Part shown: positions 1-6,140 of the stretch, piece by piece
How the letters are laid out: the number at the start of each line of letters is the position of its first letter
Numbering within the stretch: the first letter of the stretch is position 1
NCBI GenBank assembly: GCA_900553205.1
Contig: USCK01000088.1
Location: forward strand, 1-7,606
Source: an uncultured bacterium
GTDB lineage: Bacteria > Cyanobacteriota > Vampirovibrionia > Gastranaerophilales > Gastranaerophilaceae
Length of the DNA stretch: 7,606 nucleotides
Reading direction: 5' to 3'
The notes under the pieces: model-generated
Told to the model about the DNA's origin: nothing
Database searches by the model: none
What the model saw: the letters and a program-made list of their open reading frames with translations, nothing else
Program-made: the position numbers and the translations under genes

Positions 1-1115
1 AAGTAGTTTTGAACCTCCGGATTGGCAGGGTCTAGGAAGTAACCGTTATGTTCAGATACCGATGGTGTAGGTCTGTTTTGGTCATAATCTCTCTTGGTAA
101 CATTCGCCCAAGATGGATTAATAGAAACAATATTCTTTGGATTGCTTGCTGGATTTTTGTTCCCTATATAAAAAGTTTCAAACCAAATATGAACTTTTAT
201 ATTTCTTTTGTGAGCTTCGTGTATCCAAAAATCAAGTGCATCAAAGTTTGCATAATCAGGATTAACCTTCACAAAACCTCTGCTCTCCATTGTTTTACTA
301 GGGAAGATAGTCATTCCATGATAATAAGTTTCTATAAATATAGTATTTATTCCGGCTTGAGAAAGTGAATCCAAAACTTTACAAATTTCTTCTTGAGTTT
401 TGAAGGTTGGTCTAATCCAAACTCCTCGAAGTTCACCATCTTTATAAGGAATAGCTGATGCCAATGCTGTATTTGCAGATTCAATAGCCAGTTCAGAGAA
501 TTTTTTTACATTTATTCTGCTTTTCATAGCTTTGTTGATATAATTTTCTGCTTGATTAATATAAGCATAAGTTCTTTTTGAATTGTAGCCCGTATGAGAT
601 TGCAGATATTTGCTGACTATATACTTAACCTCTTTAATCTGTGCTTGTGCGCTGTATATATAGCTTTCCGATGTCGTGTAGGCTGTAATAACTTTTGTGC
701 TACGGTTTATTGATACTCTCGTTCCGACTGTAAGATTTTTGTTCATCCAGTTCTTAGCTTTGCCATGTCCACTGATAACAAGACCGTCTGCTGGAATAAG
801 TGAATCTGCACCACTGATTTCGGTTACGATATTCCCTCTTACAATAGCTTCTGTTCCAAATTCATTAGTGTTTGTTCTATTACCAAATGTAGAAGTATAA
901 ACGACCATTTGGTTTGCGCCTCTAAATCCGGGGAAGTAACTGTTTTTCTTGTTAGTCGCAGAATTAGGGTCAAGCAGGTCTATGGTGTATGATGCTTGAT
1001 TCATCAAAACTTCGTTTGGCTTTAGAGTGTAGGTTGAAAAAGCACTCTGTGCATTTACTTTTTGTCCTAAAGTTAAAATGCTGAAAATAATTGTAATTAT
1101 AAATAACTTTCTCAT
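1..1115 (-). CDS. Exported family-10-like glycosyl hydrolase (GHL10/DUF187), 3' end beyond window
   Basis: The frame is open from an ATG at 1115 to the window edge (371 codons, C-terminus missing). An AGGA sits 8 bases before the ATG. Residues 1-22 look like a signal peptide (short basic start, hydrophobic IITIIFSILTL, cleavage after VNA), so the product is exported. Residues about 30-150 hold a beta-rich segment with IPADGLVISGHGKAKNWM, which resembles a segment I associate with phosphodiester-glycosidase/NAGPA-like domains. Residues about 155-220 look helical (a spacer). From ELRGVWIRPTF (228-238) the sequence matches the TIM-barrel start of GHL10 proteins: AGINTIFIETYYHG (strand 2), then IKVHIWFETF (306-315) and GYFLDPANPEVQNY (358-371, the family's lDPxNPEV motif). 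The family acts on polysaccharide or cell-wall glycans; the substrate here is unknown. It lies 30 bases after a TPR protein gene on the same strand, probably in one transcript. I am sure of the family, less so of the N-terminal domain. Confidence 0.85.
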   Translation of the reverse strand, partial: MRKLFIITIIFSILTLGQKVNAQSAFSTYTLKPNEVLMNQASYTIDLLDPNSATNKKNSYFPGFRGANQMVVYTSTFGNRTNTNEFGTEAIVRGNIVTEISGADSLIPADGLVISGHGKAKNWMNKNLTVGTRVSINRSTKVITAYTTSESYIYSAQAQIKEVKYIVSKYLQSHTGYNSKRTYAYINQAENYINKAMKSRINVKKFSELAIESANTALASAIPYKDGELRGVWIRPTFKTQEEICKVLDSLSQAGINTIFIETYYHGMTIFPSKTMESRGFVKVNPDYANFDALDFWIHEAHKRNIKVHIWFETFYIGNKNPASNPKNIVSINPSWANVTKRDYDQNRPTPSVSEHNGYFLDPANPEVQNY

Positions 1116-1145
1116 CACATATCCTACTATATACATTTTTACATG

Positions 1146-1775
1146 CTAATGATACAACATATTTTTCGAGTTTAAGTCCTCTAATCGTAGTATTTTGTTA
1201 TATAGCTCAAGTCCGTTCTTCTCTTGATATGCAGCTTTGTACATTGAGAGCGCCGTTTTGTAATTCCCCAGCTTTTCGTATATAGACCCCATTTTCATAA
1301 ATCTGTCATAGCTATACGGGTATGAAATTCCTGATGCCATTTTATATTGGTACAGAGCTTTTCTGTAATATCCTCGTTTGTAGTAATAATTCCCGAAAGA
1401 AAAACTTGCATAAGGATATTTGGGAACAAGGTTTGTTGCTTTATAAAAGTTTGATTTCGCAAGTGTATCTTTGCCCATAATATCGTACAAAATCCCAAGC
1501 CTTGTGAAATTGAACGGATCTTCTGGTGACATAATTGATAGTACTGAATATCTGTTTAATAAAGGCTGTATGTATTTTTTCTTATATTCATTATCTGTTA
1601 TCTGTTCAAAATGGTTAAAAAACAGATTAGCCTGATTTGCTAATGCATTTTTATCAATTTTTGAGTAATCAATAGGAACATCATATTCTATATTTGCAAA
1701 TTGAGTTGCGAAACTTTTTGCATTAAAAGATACCAAAATACAAAGTAATAAAAAGAATCTTATAAACTTATCCAT
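1146..1775 (-). CDS. Secreted or periplasmic TPR-repeat protein of unknown function
   Basis: This is a 209-residue protein from an ATG at 1775. Residues 1-23 form a signal peptide (MDKFIR, then hydrophobic FFLLLCILVSF, cleavage after SFA). That is why this start is preferred over an in-frame ATG at 1850, which would put 25 polar residues before the signal peptide, overlap nuoA by 43 bases and has no ribosome site. After a helical stretch (about 45-80) come about three tetratricopeptide repeats: residues 88-119 (LGILYDIMGKDTLAKSNFYKA), 122-153 (FGNYYYKRGYYRKALYQYKMA) and 155-187 (MGSIYEKLGNYKTALSMYKAA). These show the usual G/Y/A/L spacing. TPRs bind proteins, so a scaffold or assembly role at the envelope is likely, but no partner can be named. 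No Shine-Dalgarno precedes the start. An extended -10 box lies 7 bases upstream, so the mRNA may be leaderless. The gene is divergent from nuoA and probably co-transcribed with the glycosyl hydrolase gene downstream. Confidence 0.8.
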   Translation of the reverse strand: MDKFIRFFLLLCILVSFNAKSFATQFANIEYDVPIDYSKIDKNALANQANLFFNHFEQITDNEYKKKYIQPLLNRYSVLSIMSPEDPFNFTRLGILYDIMGKDTLAKSNFYKATNLVPKYPYASFSFGNYYYKRGYYRKALYQYKMASGISYPYSYDRFMKMGSIYEKLGNYKTALSMYKAAYQEKNGLELYNKILRLEDLNSKNMLYH

Positions 1776-1807
1776 AGCTATCAGTATATCATAATTCGGA
1801 GATTTTA
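1776..1807. promoter_or_regulatory. Short divergent intergenic region between TPR gene and nuoA
   Basis: These 32 bases separate the two divergent start codons. On the plus strand they hold the nuoA ribosome site GGAG (1798-1801, 6-base spacer). On the minus strand they hold TGATATACT, which matches the extended -10 pattern. A 32-bp gap cannot hold two full non-overlapping promoters, so the nuo promoter must overlap the TPR gene's 5' end or share these bases. I could not find a convincing -35/-10 pair for nuo. TATCAT (1787-1792) and TATAAA (1761-1766) are possible -10 boxes without good -35 partners. Confidence 0.4.
1783..1791 (-). promoter_or_regulatory. Possible extended -10 element for the TPR/glycosyl hydrolase unit
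   Basis: Read on the minus strand, the bases are TGATATACT, which is TGn followed by TATACT (5 of 6 to TATAAT). The ATG at 1775 begins 8 bases after the last base of the hexamer, so the usual start distance puts transcription at or next to the ATG. The -35 position (CCATTA) does not match consensus, which extended -10 promoters can tolerate. In DNA this AT-rich a match can arise by chance. Confidence 0.3.
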
Positions 1808-2155
1808 ATGGCGAACTTAATATTTTTAACTTGTTTTGTTGTTTTCGCATTTCTTACAGCTTTTTCAATGTTGCTGTCAGGATTTATCTTAGGTTATAAA
1901 TCCCCCGAGAGATGTAAATCCTCGACTTATGAGTGTGGTTTGGCACCGACACAATCTGCTAAATATAATAAATTCCATATCAAATATTTTTTCTATCTGG
2001 TTATGGTTTTAATATTTGATGTCGCTTCAATCTTTCTTTTCCCAATGTTTGTAGTTCAGAGTTCTTCTCTAAAAAGTAATCTGTTGATTTTTGCTTATAT
2101 TATTCAAATCTTTTTGGCTCTTGGTATATTTATCAAATTTTGGAGGAAAGCATGA
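1808..2155 (+). CDS. nuoA: Complex I subunit NuoA (ND3/NdhC homologue)
   Basis: This small membrane subunit (115 residues) helps seal the junction between the quinone site and the membrane arm. The ATG at 1808 has GGAG 6 bases upstream. Three membrane helices are visible: about residues 4-28, 58-81 and 90-111. Between helices 1 and 2 lies the family's loop with TYECGLAP (40-47), corresponding to the flexible ND3 loop with its conserved Cys (C43). Helix 2 holds LIFDVASIFLFP (68-79), which matches the FDVExxFLFPW signature. Asp71 (E. coli D79, bovine ND3 D66) is kept, but the Glu two residues on (E. coli E81, bovine E68) is Ala73, and the Trp after the Pro is Met80. It is the first gene of the cluster and overlaps nuoB by 4 bases (ATGA). 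The family call is firm. Confidence 0.95.
   Translation: MANLIFLTCFVVFAFLTAFSMLLSGFILGYKSPERCKSSTYECGLAPTQSAKYNKFHIKYFFYLVMVLIFDVASIFLFPMFVVQSSSLKSNLLIFAYIIQIFLALGIFIKFWRKA
2142..2146 (+). promoter_or_regulatory. Shine-Dalgarno GGAGG that sets the nuoB start
   Basis: GGAGG lies inside the last codons of nuoA, with a 5-base spacer to the ATG at 2152. It fixes nuoB at 2152 and argues against an in-frame TTG at 2140, which would place this site inside the coding sequence. Confidence 0.8.
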
Positions 2156-2688
2156 ATTTTATTGTTACGACAATAGATGCAGTTTTAAATTGGGGACGTT
2201 CAAATTCTATTTGGCCACTGACATTTGCAACTTCTTGTTGTGGTATAGAAATGATGTGTGCATCGGCATCAAATTTTGATATTGCGCGTTTTGGGTCTGA
2301 AGTTTTCAGACCTTCACCAAGACAGGCTGATTTATTAATCTGTGCCGGTACTATTACTCATAAAATGGCACCTCTTTTATTGAGATTATACAAACAAATG
2401 CCTGAACCTAAGTATGTAATAGCCATGGGGGCATGTACTTGTGGTGGTGGTATGTTTTCAATGTCTGATTCATATTCTGTAGTAAGAGGAATTGATAAAA
2501 TTATACCGGTTGATGTTTATTTGCCTATGTGCCCACCTCGACCTGAAGCCTTGTTTGATGCGATTCTTCTTTTGCAAAAACAAATAAAAAAAGAATCTGT
2601 CTTAACTCGTGAGGAGTTTTTAACTTCACATCATATATGGGTAGAAGAAGAAAACGGAGTAATTATAAGAAAGGTATTGTATGAATAA
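2152..2688 (+). CDS. nuoB: Complex I subunit NuoB (PSST/NdhK homologue), carries cluster N2
   Basis: This 178-residue connecting-arm subunit holds the terminal 4Fe-4S cluster N2, which passes electrons to quinone. The start at 2152 follows a strong GGAGG. The four N2 ligands are present: the tandem Cys29-Cys30 (TSCCGIEMM), Cys95 (MGACTCGGGMF) and Cys127 (LPMCPPRPEAL). The rest of the signature also matches: NWGRSNSIWPLTFATS at the start, ARFGSEVFRPSPRQADLLI, then AGTITHKMAP, MPEPKYVIAMG and SVVRGIDKIIPVDVYLP. GACTxxGGMF and CPPRPEA recall cyanobacterial NdhK. Oddities are a further Cys97 two residues after the N2 ligand, Cys36 just after the tandem pair, and Met126 where the motif normally has Gly before the last ligand (PGCPP). 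The gene overlaps nuoA by 4 and nuoC by 8 bases. Confidence 0.97.
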   Translation: MNFIVTTIDAVLNWGRSNSIWPLTFATSCCGIEMMCASASNFDIARFGSEVFRPSPRQADLLICAGTITHKMAPLLLRLYKQMPEPKYVIAMGACTCGGGMFSMSDSYSVVRGIDKIIPVDVYLPMCPPRPEALFDAILLLQKQIKKESVLTREEFLTSHHIWVEEENGVIIRKVLYE

Positions 2689-3112
2689 ATATGATTTTAT
2701 TCTTGAGAGGTTTCCGGATATAAAGATTTCAGAAAATAAAATTATTGTAGAACATAATTTAGCTGACCTGTTAAAGTACCTGAAATCTAATCCTGAATTG
2801 TCGTATGATACTTTGTTTTCAATTATTGCGATAGATTATTCGGAATATATAGAACTAATCTATGTACTGGTTTCTACATATTTGAATGAAACAATAAATG
2901 TATCAATAAATGTGACCAATGAAACAGAATCAGTAACAGATATTTACACCTCTGCATATTTTGATGAATGTGAAATCTTCGATATGTTTGGTATTAGATT
3001 CAATAATAATAAAAATTTAAAACGACTGTTTATGCCAAAGTCTTGGGTTGGAAATCCACTAAGAAAAAATTATCAATTAAACGATGAGAGGTTAATGTGG
3101 AATGAGCAATAA
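2681..3112 (+). CDS. nuoC: Complex I subunit NuoC (30-kDa/NdhJ homologue)
   Basis: This 143-residue soluble connecting-arm subunit packs against NuoB and NuoD. It binds no cofactor. An AGAAAGG stretch just upstream supports the ATG at 2681, inside the end of nuoB. The family signature is at the C-terminal half: YFDECEIFDMFGIRF (93-107), KNLKRLFMP (111-119), then GNPLRKNYQL (124-133), corresponding to the usual ERExxDMFGIxF, LRRIL and GxPLRKDYP. The central Arg of ERE is Cys97 here, and KDYP reads KNYQ, so the most conserved block has drifted. It is at the short end for the family, with little after the signature. It is separate from nuoD (not a CD fusion as in E. coli) and overlaps it by 11 bases. 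Confidence 0.93.
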   Translation: MNKYDFILERFPDIKISENKIIVEHNLADLLKYLKSNPELSYDTLFSIIAIDYSEYIELIYVLVSTYLNETINVSINVTNETESVTDIYTSAYFDECEIFDMFGIRFNNNKNLKRLFMPKSWVGNPLRKNYQLNDERLMWNEQ

Positions 3113-4187
3113 TATGATATTAAATTTAGGACCTCAACATCCTTCAACTCATGGTGTTCTAAGACTGATATTAGAGTTAGACGGTGAAAAAATCATATCT
3201 TGTGAGCCTGATGTCGGGTATTTGCATAGAGGTATGGAAAAAATAGCAGAATCCAGAAGCTGTATTCAGTATCTGCCAATGGTCGATAGAGTTGATTATT
3301 TAAGTGGCTTTTTCTATTCGTATTTATTCTGTAGTGCTATCGAAGAACTAAATTCTATAGAAGTATCACAAACTGCAAATTATATCAGAATAATGATGAT
3401 GGAGTTAAACCGAATAGCTTCTCATCTTTTGTGGCTTGGAACTTATCTTTTGGATTTGGGTGCAATATCACCTATGTTTTATACATTTAGAGAGAGGGAA
3501 AAAATTTTATCTTATTTTGAAAAAATTACAGGTCAAAGAATGATGTATAACTATTTTGTGTTTGGTGGTGTAAGACATTATAATATTGAACTTAAAGAAG
3601 TTGAAATATTAATATTATATCTTTCAGAAAAAATTGAAGAATATGAAAAACTTATCTCTGAAAATCCAATATTTGTATCTAGAACTAAAAATATAGGTGT
3701 TATAACAAAAGAAATGGCATTAGATTGGAGTCTAACGGGTCCAAATCTTAGAGCTAGTGGTGTTGTAAAAGATTATCGTTTTAATATGCCTATCTATAAT
3801 GATATTGAATATGATATTATCTTAGATAACAATGGTGATTGCTATAGTCGATATCTTGTAAGAATTTACGAGATGTACGAAAGTATCAATATAATTGAAC
3901 AATGTATCGATTATTTGAGAACAATGTCTAGCCCTCAAAATTTACCTCAAGTTCCCATAAATAGGATTAATGAAGGTGAAGTTTATTCTTTCGTAGAAGC
4001 GCCTAGGGGCCAATCTATGTGTTATGTTTTGTCTGTCGGAGAAGCAACACCTTATCGGGTTAAATGGAGAACAGGCTCCTATTATTCAACCCAAATCTTA
4101 AAAGAACTTTTGAAAGGGTGTTGCTTAGCTGATGTTATGGCTATTTACGGTTCTTTAGATGTTGTATTACCAGAGGTCGATAGATAA
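3102..4187 (+). CDS. nuoD: Complex I subunit NuoD (49-kDa/NdhH homologue), quinone-site subunit
   Basis: NuoD (361 residues) forms the quinone head-group pocket with NuoB. GAGAGG lies 10 bases before the ATG at 3102. The N-terminus has LNLGPQHPSTHGVLRL (7-22). By ungapped match to Thermus Nqo4 (offset 21), the residues His17, Tyr66 and Asp118 line up with the quinone-site His38, Tyr87 and Asp139. LLDLGAISPMFYTFRERE, TGQRMMYNY, LTGPNLRASGV, GDCYSRYLVR and the terminal SLDVVLPEVDR are all family hallmarks. The segment between IIEQCIDYL and GEVYSFVEAPRG is about 27 residues shorter than in Thermus, in a region that also varies in cyanobacterial NdhH and is short in archaeal FpoD. EAPRGE reads EAPRGQ. 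The Cys ligands of [NiFe] hydrogenase large subunits are not present, so this is a true complex I subunit. It overlaps nuoC by 11 bases and nuoH by 1. Confidence 0.97.
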   Translation: MSNNMILNLGPQHPSTHGVLRLILELDGEKIISCEPDVGYLHRGMEKIAESRSCIQYLPMVDRVDYLSGFFYSYLFCSAIEELNSIEVSQTANYIRIMMMELNRIASHLLWLGTYLLDLGAISPMFYTFREREKILSYFEKITGQRMMYNYFVFGGVRHYNIELKEVEILILYLSEKIEEYEKLISENPIFVSRTKNIGVITKEMALDWSLTGPNLRASGVVKDYRFNMPIYNDIEYDIILDNNGDCYSRYLVRIYEMYESINIIEQCIDYLRTMSSPQNLPQVPINRINEGEVYSFVEAPRGQSMCYVLSVGEATPYRVKWRTGSYYSTQILKELLKGCCLADVMAIYGSLDVVLPEVDR

Positions 4188-5263
4188 TGAATTTTTTAGA
4201 ATGTAAGTTTGTAGAACTTTTAAATCAGTTTGGTATTCCTATACCTGTAAGTTTGGTTTTATTCTCAATAATTCCATTTTGTGTAATTCTTTGTTGTTTG
4301 GTTTTTGCAGTAATAGTTTTGGTTTTGGCAGAGAGAAAGCTCTTGGGTTGGTTCACACAAAGGAAAGGCCCTAATAGAGTCGGGCCTTGGGGAATTTTGC
4401 AAACCGTTGCTGATGCAATAAAACTTTTATGTAAAGAAAACATTGAGTTATTATCAAGTGATAAATTTTTGTTCTCTCTGGCTCCTTTATTAGCTTTTAC
4501 TTCTGTTATTATGCTGTGGTGCTTGATTCCTTATAATGCAGAATTTCATATTATAGATTCTACTGTTGGTCTGTTGCTTTATTTTGTGATAGCAGGTCTG
4601 CCTATGTTGTTTCATTTTTTAGCCGGGTATTCAAGTAATAATAAATATGCTCTTTTAGGCAGTTATAGAGGTTTATCAATAACGGCAAGCTATACTCTGC
4701 CAATGATGTTTGTATTAATGAGTATTGTTTATTTAACAAAAACAATGGATTTAAACCAAATCGTACAATATCAGGTCAATGGGTGGATAATTTTAAGTAA
4801 TATTCTAGGTTTTATAATTCTATACATCTGTTCAATAGCAAAACTGAACCGTTGTCCGTTTGATTTGGTAGAAGCAGAAAGCGAAATTGTATGTGGATAT
4901 CATACAGAGTACTCGGGTATGCGATTTGCTATGTTTTTCTTAGGTGAATATGCAGAGTTCTTTGTGATGTCTGTGTTAATTGTCGTTCTGTTCTTTGGGG
5001 GGTATTTACCACCATTAGGTATATATTTGTCTAATATCTTTTTGGGGAATTGTTCTTTTGCCAAATACTTTATATATTTTGAACAGACAATTTGGTTGTT
5101 GATAAAAACATCAATTATCATCTTTTCAATAATTTGGATACGAGCAACCTTGCCACGGTTGACACAGACATCAGTTTTAAACCTGTTTTGGAAATATTTA
5201 ATGCCGATATCTATTGTTAATTTGATGCTTGTAATTGTCTTAAATATGGGGATTTTTAAGTGA
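4187..5263 (+). CDS. nuoH: Complex I subunit NuoH (ND1/NdhA homologue), divergent E-channel
   Basis: This 358-residue membrane subunit with about eight helices forms the quinone entry chamber. The ATG overlaps the nuoD TAA (TAATG), with AGAGG 10 bases upstream. Conserved blocks: LAERKLLGWFTQRKGPNRVG (47-66), LQTVADAIKLLCKE (71-84), SLAPLLAF, NKYALLGSYR (152-161), then NRCPFDLVEAESEIVCGYHT (221-240) and EYSGMRF (241-247). The FDxxEAExE acids are all kept (Asp226, Glu229, Glu231, Glu233), as is Glu241. Three departures stand out. In TM5 the ISYE glutamate (E. coli E157, bovine ND1 E143) is Thr170 in TASYT, by an ungapped offset of 13. The usual Gln of RAxAQ is Ile165. Near the C-terminus the PRxRYDQLM loop reads PRLTQTSVL (323-331), losing Arg, Tyr, Asp and Gln. 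The frame is intact. It overlaps nuoI by 4 bases; no nuoE, F or G lies before it. Confidence 0.96.
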   Translation: MNFLECKFVELLNQFGIPIPVSLVLFSIIPFCVILCCLVFAVIVLVLAERKLLGWFTQRKGPNRVGPWGILQTVADAIKLLCKENIELLSSDKFLFSLAPLLAFTSVIMLWCLIPYNAEFHIIDSTVGLLLYFVIAGLPMLFHFLAGYSSNNKYALLGSYRGLSITASYTLPMMFVLMSIVYLTKTMDLNQIVQYQVNGWIILSNILGFIILYICSIAKLNRCPFDLVEAESEIVCGYHTEYSGMRFAMFFLGEYAEFFVMSVLIVVLFFGGYLPPLGIYLSNIFLGNCSFAKYFIYFEQTIWLLIKTSIIIFSIIWIRATLPRLTQTSVLNLFWKYLMPISIVNLMLVIVLNMGIFK

Positions 5264-5634
5264 AGAATTTTATAAAATCAATCAGTGCAATTTTTCAGGG
5301 CTTGGGTGTTGTAGGCAAACATTTAATAAAGCCTGCAGTGACCGAAGAATACCCTGAACAACAGCCTATGTTGAACGATAGGTTCAGGGGTGTGCATGAA
5401 CTCTTAAACTGTAGAGCGTGTGGCTTTTGTCAAAAGGTTTGTCCTACAGATGCAATAATCATCAAAAAAGAAGAAGGAAATTTTCGTTACTATATAGATT
5501 TGGGAAAATGTATATTCTGTGGAAATTGTGAATATTATTGTCCTGTAAAAGCTATAAAAATGAAAAATTCTTTAGAAAAACCGTTATCAACAAAATCAGG
5601 TTTGATTGTAGAACTTACTAATTATAGAAGGTAA
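5260..5634 (+). CDS. nuoI: Complex I subunit NuoI (TYKY/NdhI homologue), two 4Fe-4S clusters
   Basis: This 124-residue ferredoxin-like subunit carries clusters N6a and N6b, which relay electrons towards N2 in NuoB. It starts with GTG at 5260, overlapping the nuoH stop (GTGA); a GGGGA lies 8 bases upstream. After an N-terminal amphipathic stretch and the RFRGVHEL lead-in (41-48), the first motif is CRACGFCQKVCP (Cys51, 54, 57, 61) and the second is CIFCGNCEYYCP (Cys84, 87, 90, 94). All eight ligands are present, so both clusters should form. It is clearly shorter than E. coli NuoI (about 180) and lacks most of the C-terminal tail, a compact form also seen in hydrogenase-type relatives. In the absence of NuoEFG nearby, this subunit is the likely entry side for electrons from whatever donor module docks. 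Confidence 0.95.
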   Translation: MKNFIKSISAIFQGLGVVGKHLIKPAVTEEYPEQQPMLNDRFRGVHELLNCRACGFCQKVCPTDAIIIKKEEGNFRYYIDLGKCIFCGNCEYYCPVKAIKMKNSLEKPLSTKSGLIVELTNYRR

Positions 5635-5636
5635 AT

Positions 5637-6140
5637 ATGCCAATATCTGTGAACTCATTATTCTTTATATTGTTTTCAAGTTTTATATTTTTAGGAGCTT
5701 TGTTTTCAATAGTTTCAAAAAATATGATTTATACTCTTTTGTCTGCAATTATTGTTTTTCTTGGTGTTGGTGGAATATTTGCATTACTCGGAGCAATATA
5801 TAATGCTGTAGTGCAATTATTGGTATATGTTCTTGTTATACCTATTTTGATAGCTGTATCTATAATGTTTATAAAACCTGTTACAGATAGAAAAAGGTTG
5901 TTAAAGAACAAGTTTTGGTTATTTTTAAGTGCGTTGTTTTTTATTTTTATATTGGTAGAATTTTTAAGTTTAAACAGTGATATTTTTGAATTAGTCAAAA
6001 CTTGTACTGTTTATGTAAATCAATATTCTGATTTTGAAGCTATTGCACAGAATCTTTTTAGTAAGTATTCGTTTCTGCTTTTAGAGTTTGGTATGGGTCT
6101 TATAATTACAGTAATGGGGTTATGTTATTATGAAAGATAG
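5637..6140 (+). CDS. nuoJ: Complex I subunit NuoJ (ND6/NdhG homologue), TM3 motif altered
   Basis: This 167-residue membrane subunit with about five helices (roughly residues 8-26, 30-48, 54-79, 92-110, 145-163) has its third helix switching shape during turnover in well-studied complexes. AGAAGG 5 bases before the ATG at 5637 sets the start, 2 bases after nuoI. Homology rests on position in the operon and on FLGVGGIFALLGAIYNAVVQ (41-60), LLVYVLVIPILI (61-72) and the C-terminal FSKYSFLLLEFGMGLII (141-157), which matches the LFTxYxLPFE block. The nearly universal Tyr-x-Gly-Ala of TM3, which forms a pi-bulge, reads Tyr64-Val-Leu66-Val67, with Pro69 three residues beyond Leu66. Low sequence constraint is normal for this subunit, but loss of that glycine is not. 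It overlaps nuoK by 11 bases. Confidence 0.9.
   Translation: MPISVNSLFFILFSSFIFLGALFSIVSKNMIYTLLSAIIVFLGVGGIFALLGAIYNAVVQLLVYVLVIPILIAVSIMFIKPVTDRKRLLKNKFWLFLSALFFIFILVEFLSLNSDIFELVKTCTVYVNQYSDFEAIAQNLFSKYSFLLLEFGMGLIITVMGLCYYER

Noticed and set aside
48..900. Plus-strand open frames at 48-368 and 697-900
   Set aside because: They lie antisense to the glycosyl hydrolase, have no recognisable motif or ribosome site, and the minus-strand frame is unbroken with clear family motifs.
1756..1800. A sigma70-type promoter for the nuo operon
   Set aside because: TATAAA and TATCAT are present but neither has a -35 at a proper distance; too weak to annotate in such AT-rich DNA.
1776..1850. Upstream ATG at 1850 for the TPR gene
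   Set aside because: It would add 25 polar residues before a clear signal peptide, overlap nuoA by 43 bases, and has no Shine-Dalgarno.
2140..2151. TTG at 2140 as nuoB start
   Set aside because: The GGAGG at 2142-2146 is correctly spaced for the ATG at 2152; NuoB homology also starts after it.
4225..5998. Minus-strand open frames inside nuoH and nuoJ (4225-4443, 4900-5121, 5729-5998)
   Set aside because: Antisense shadows of membrane-protein genes; no motif, no ribosome site.
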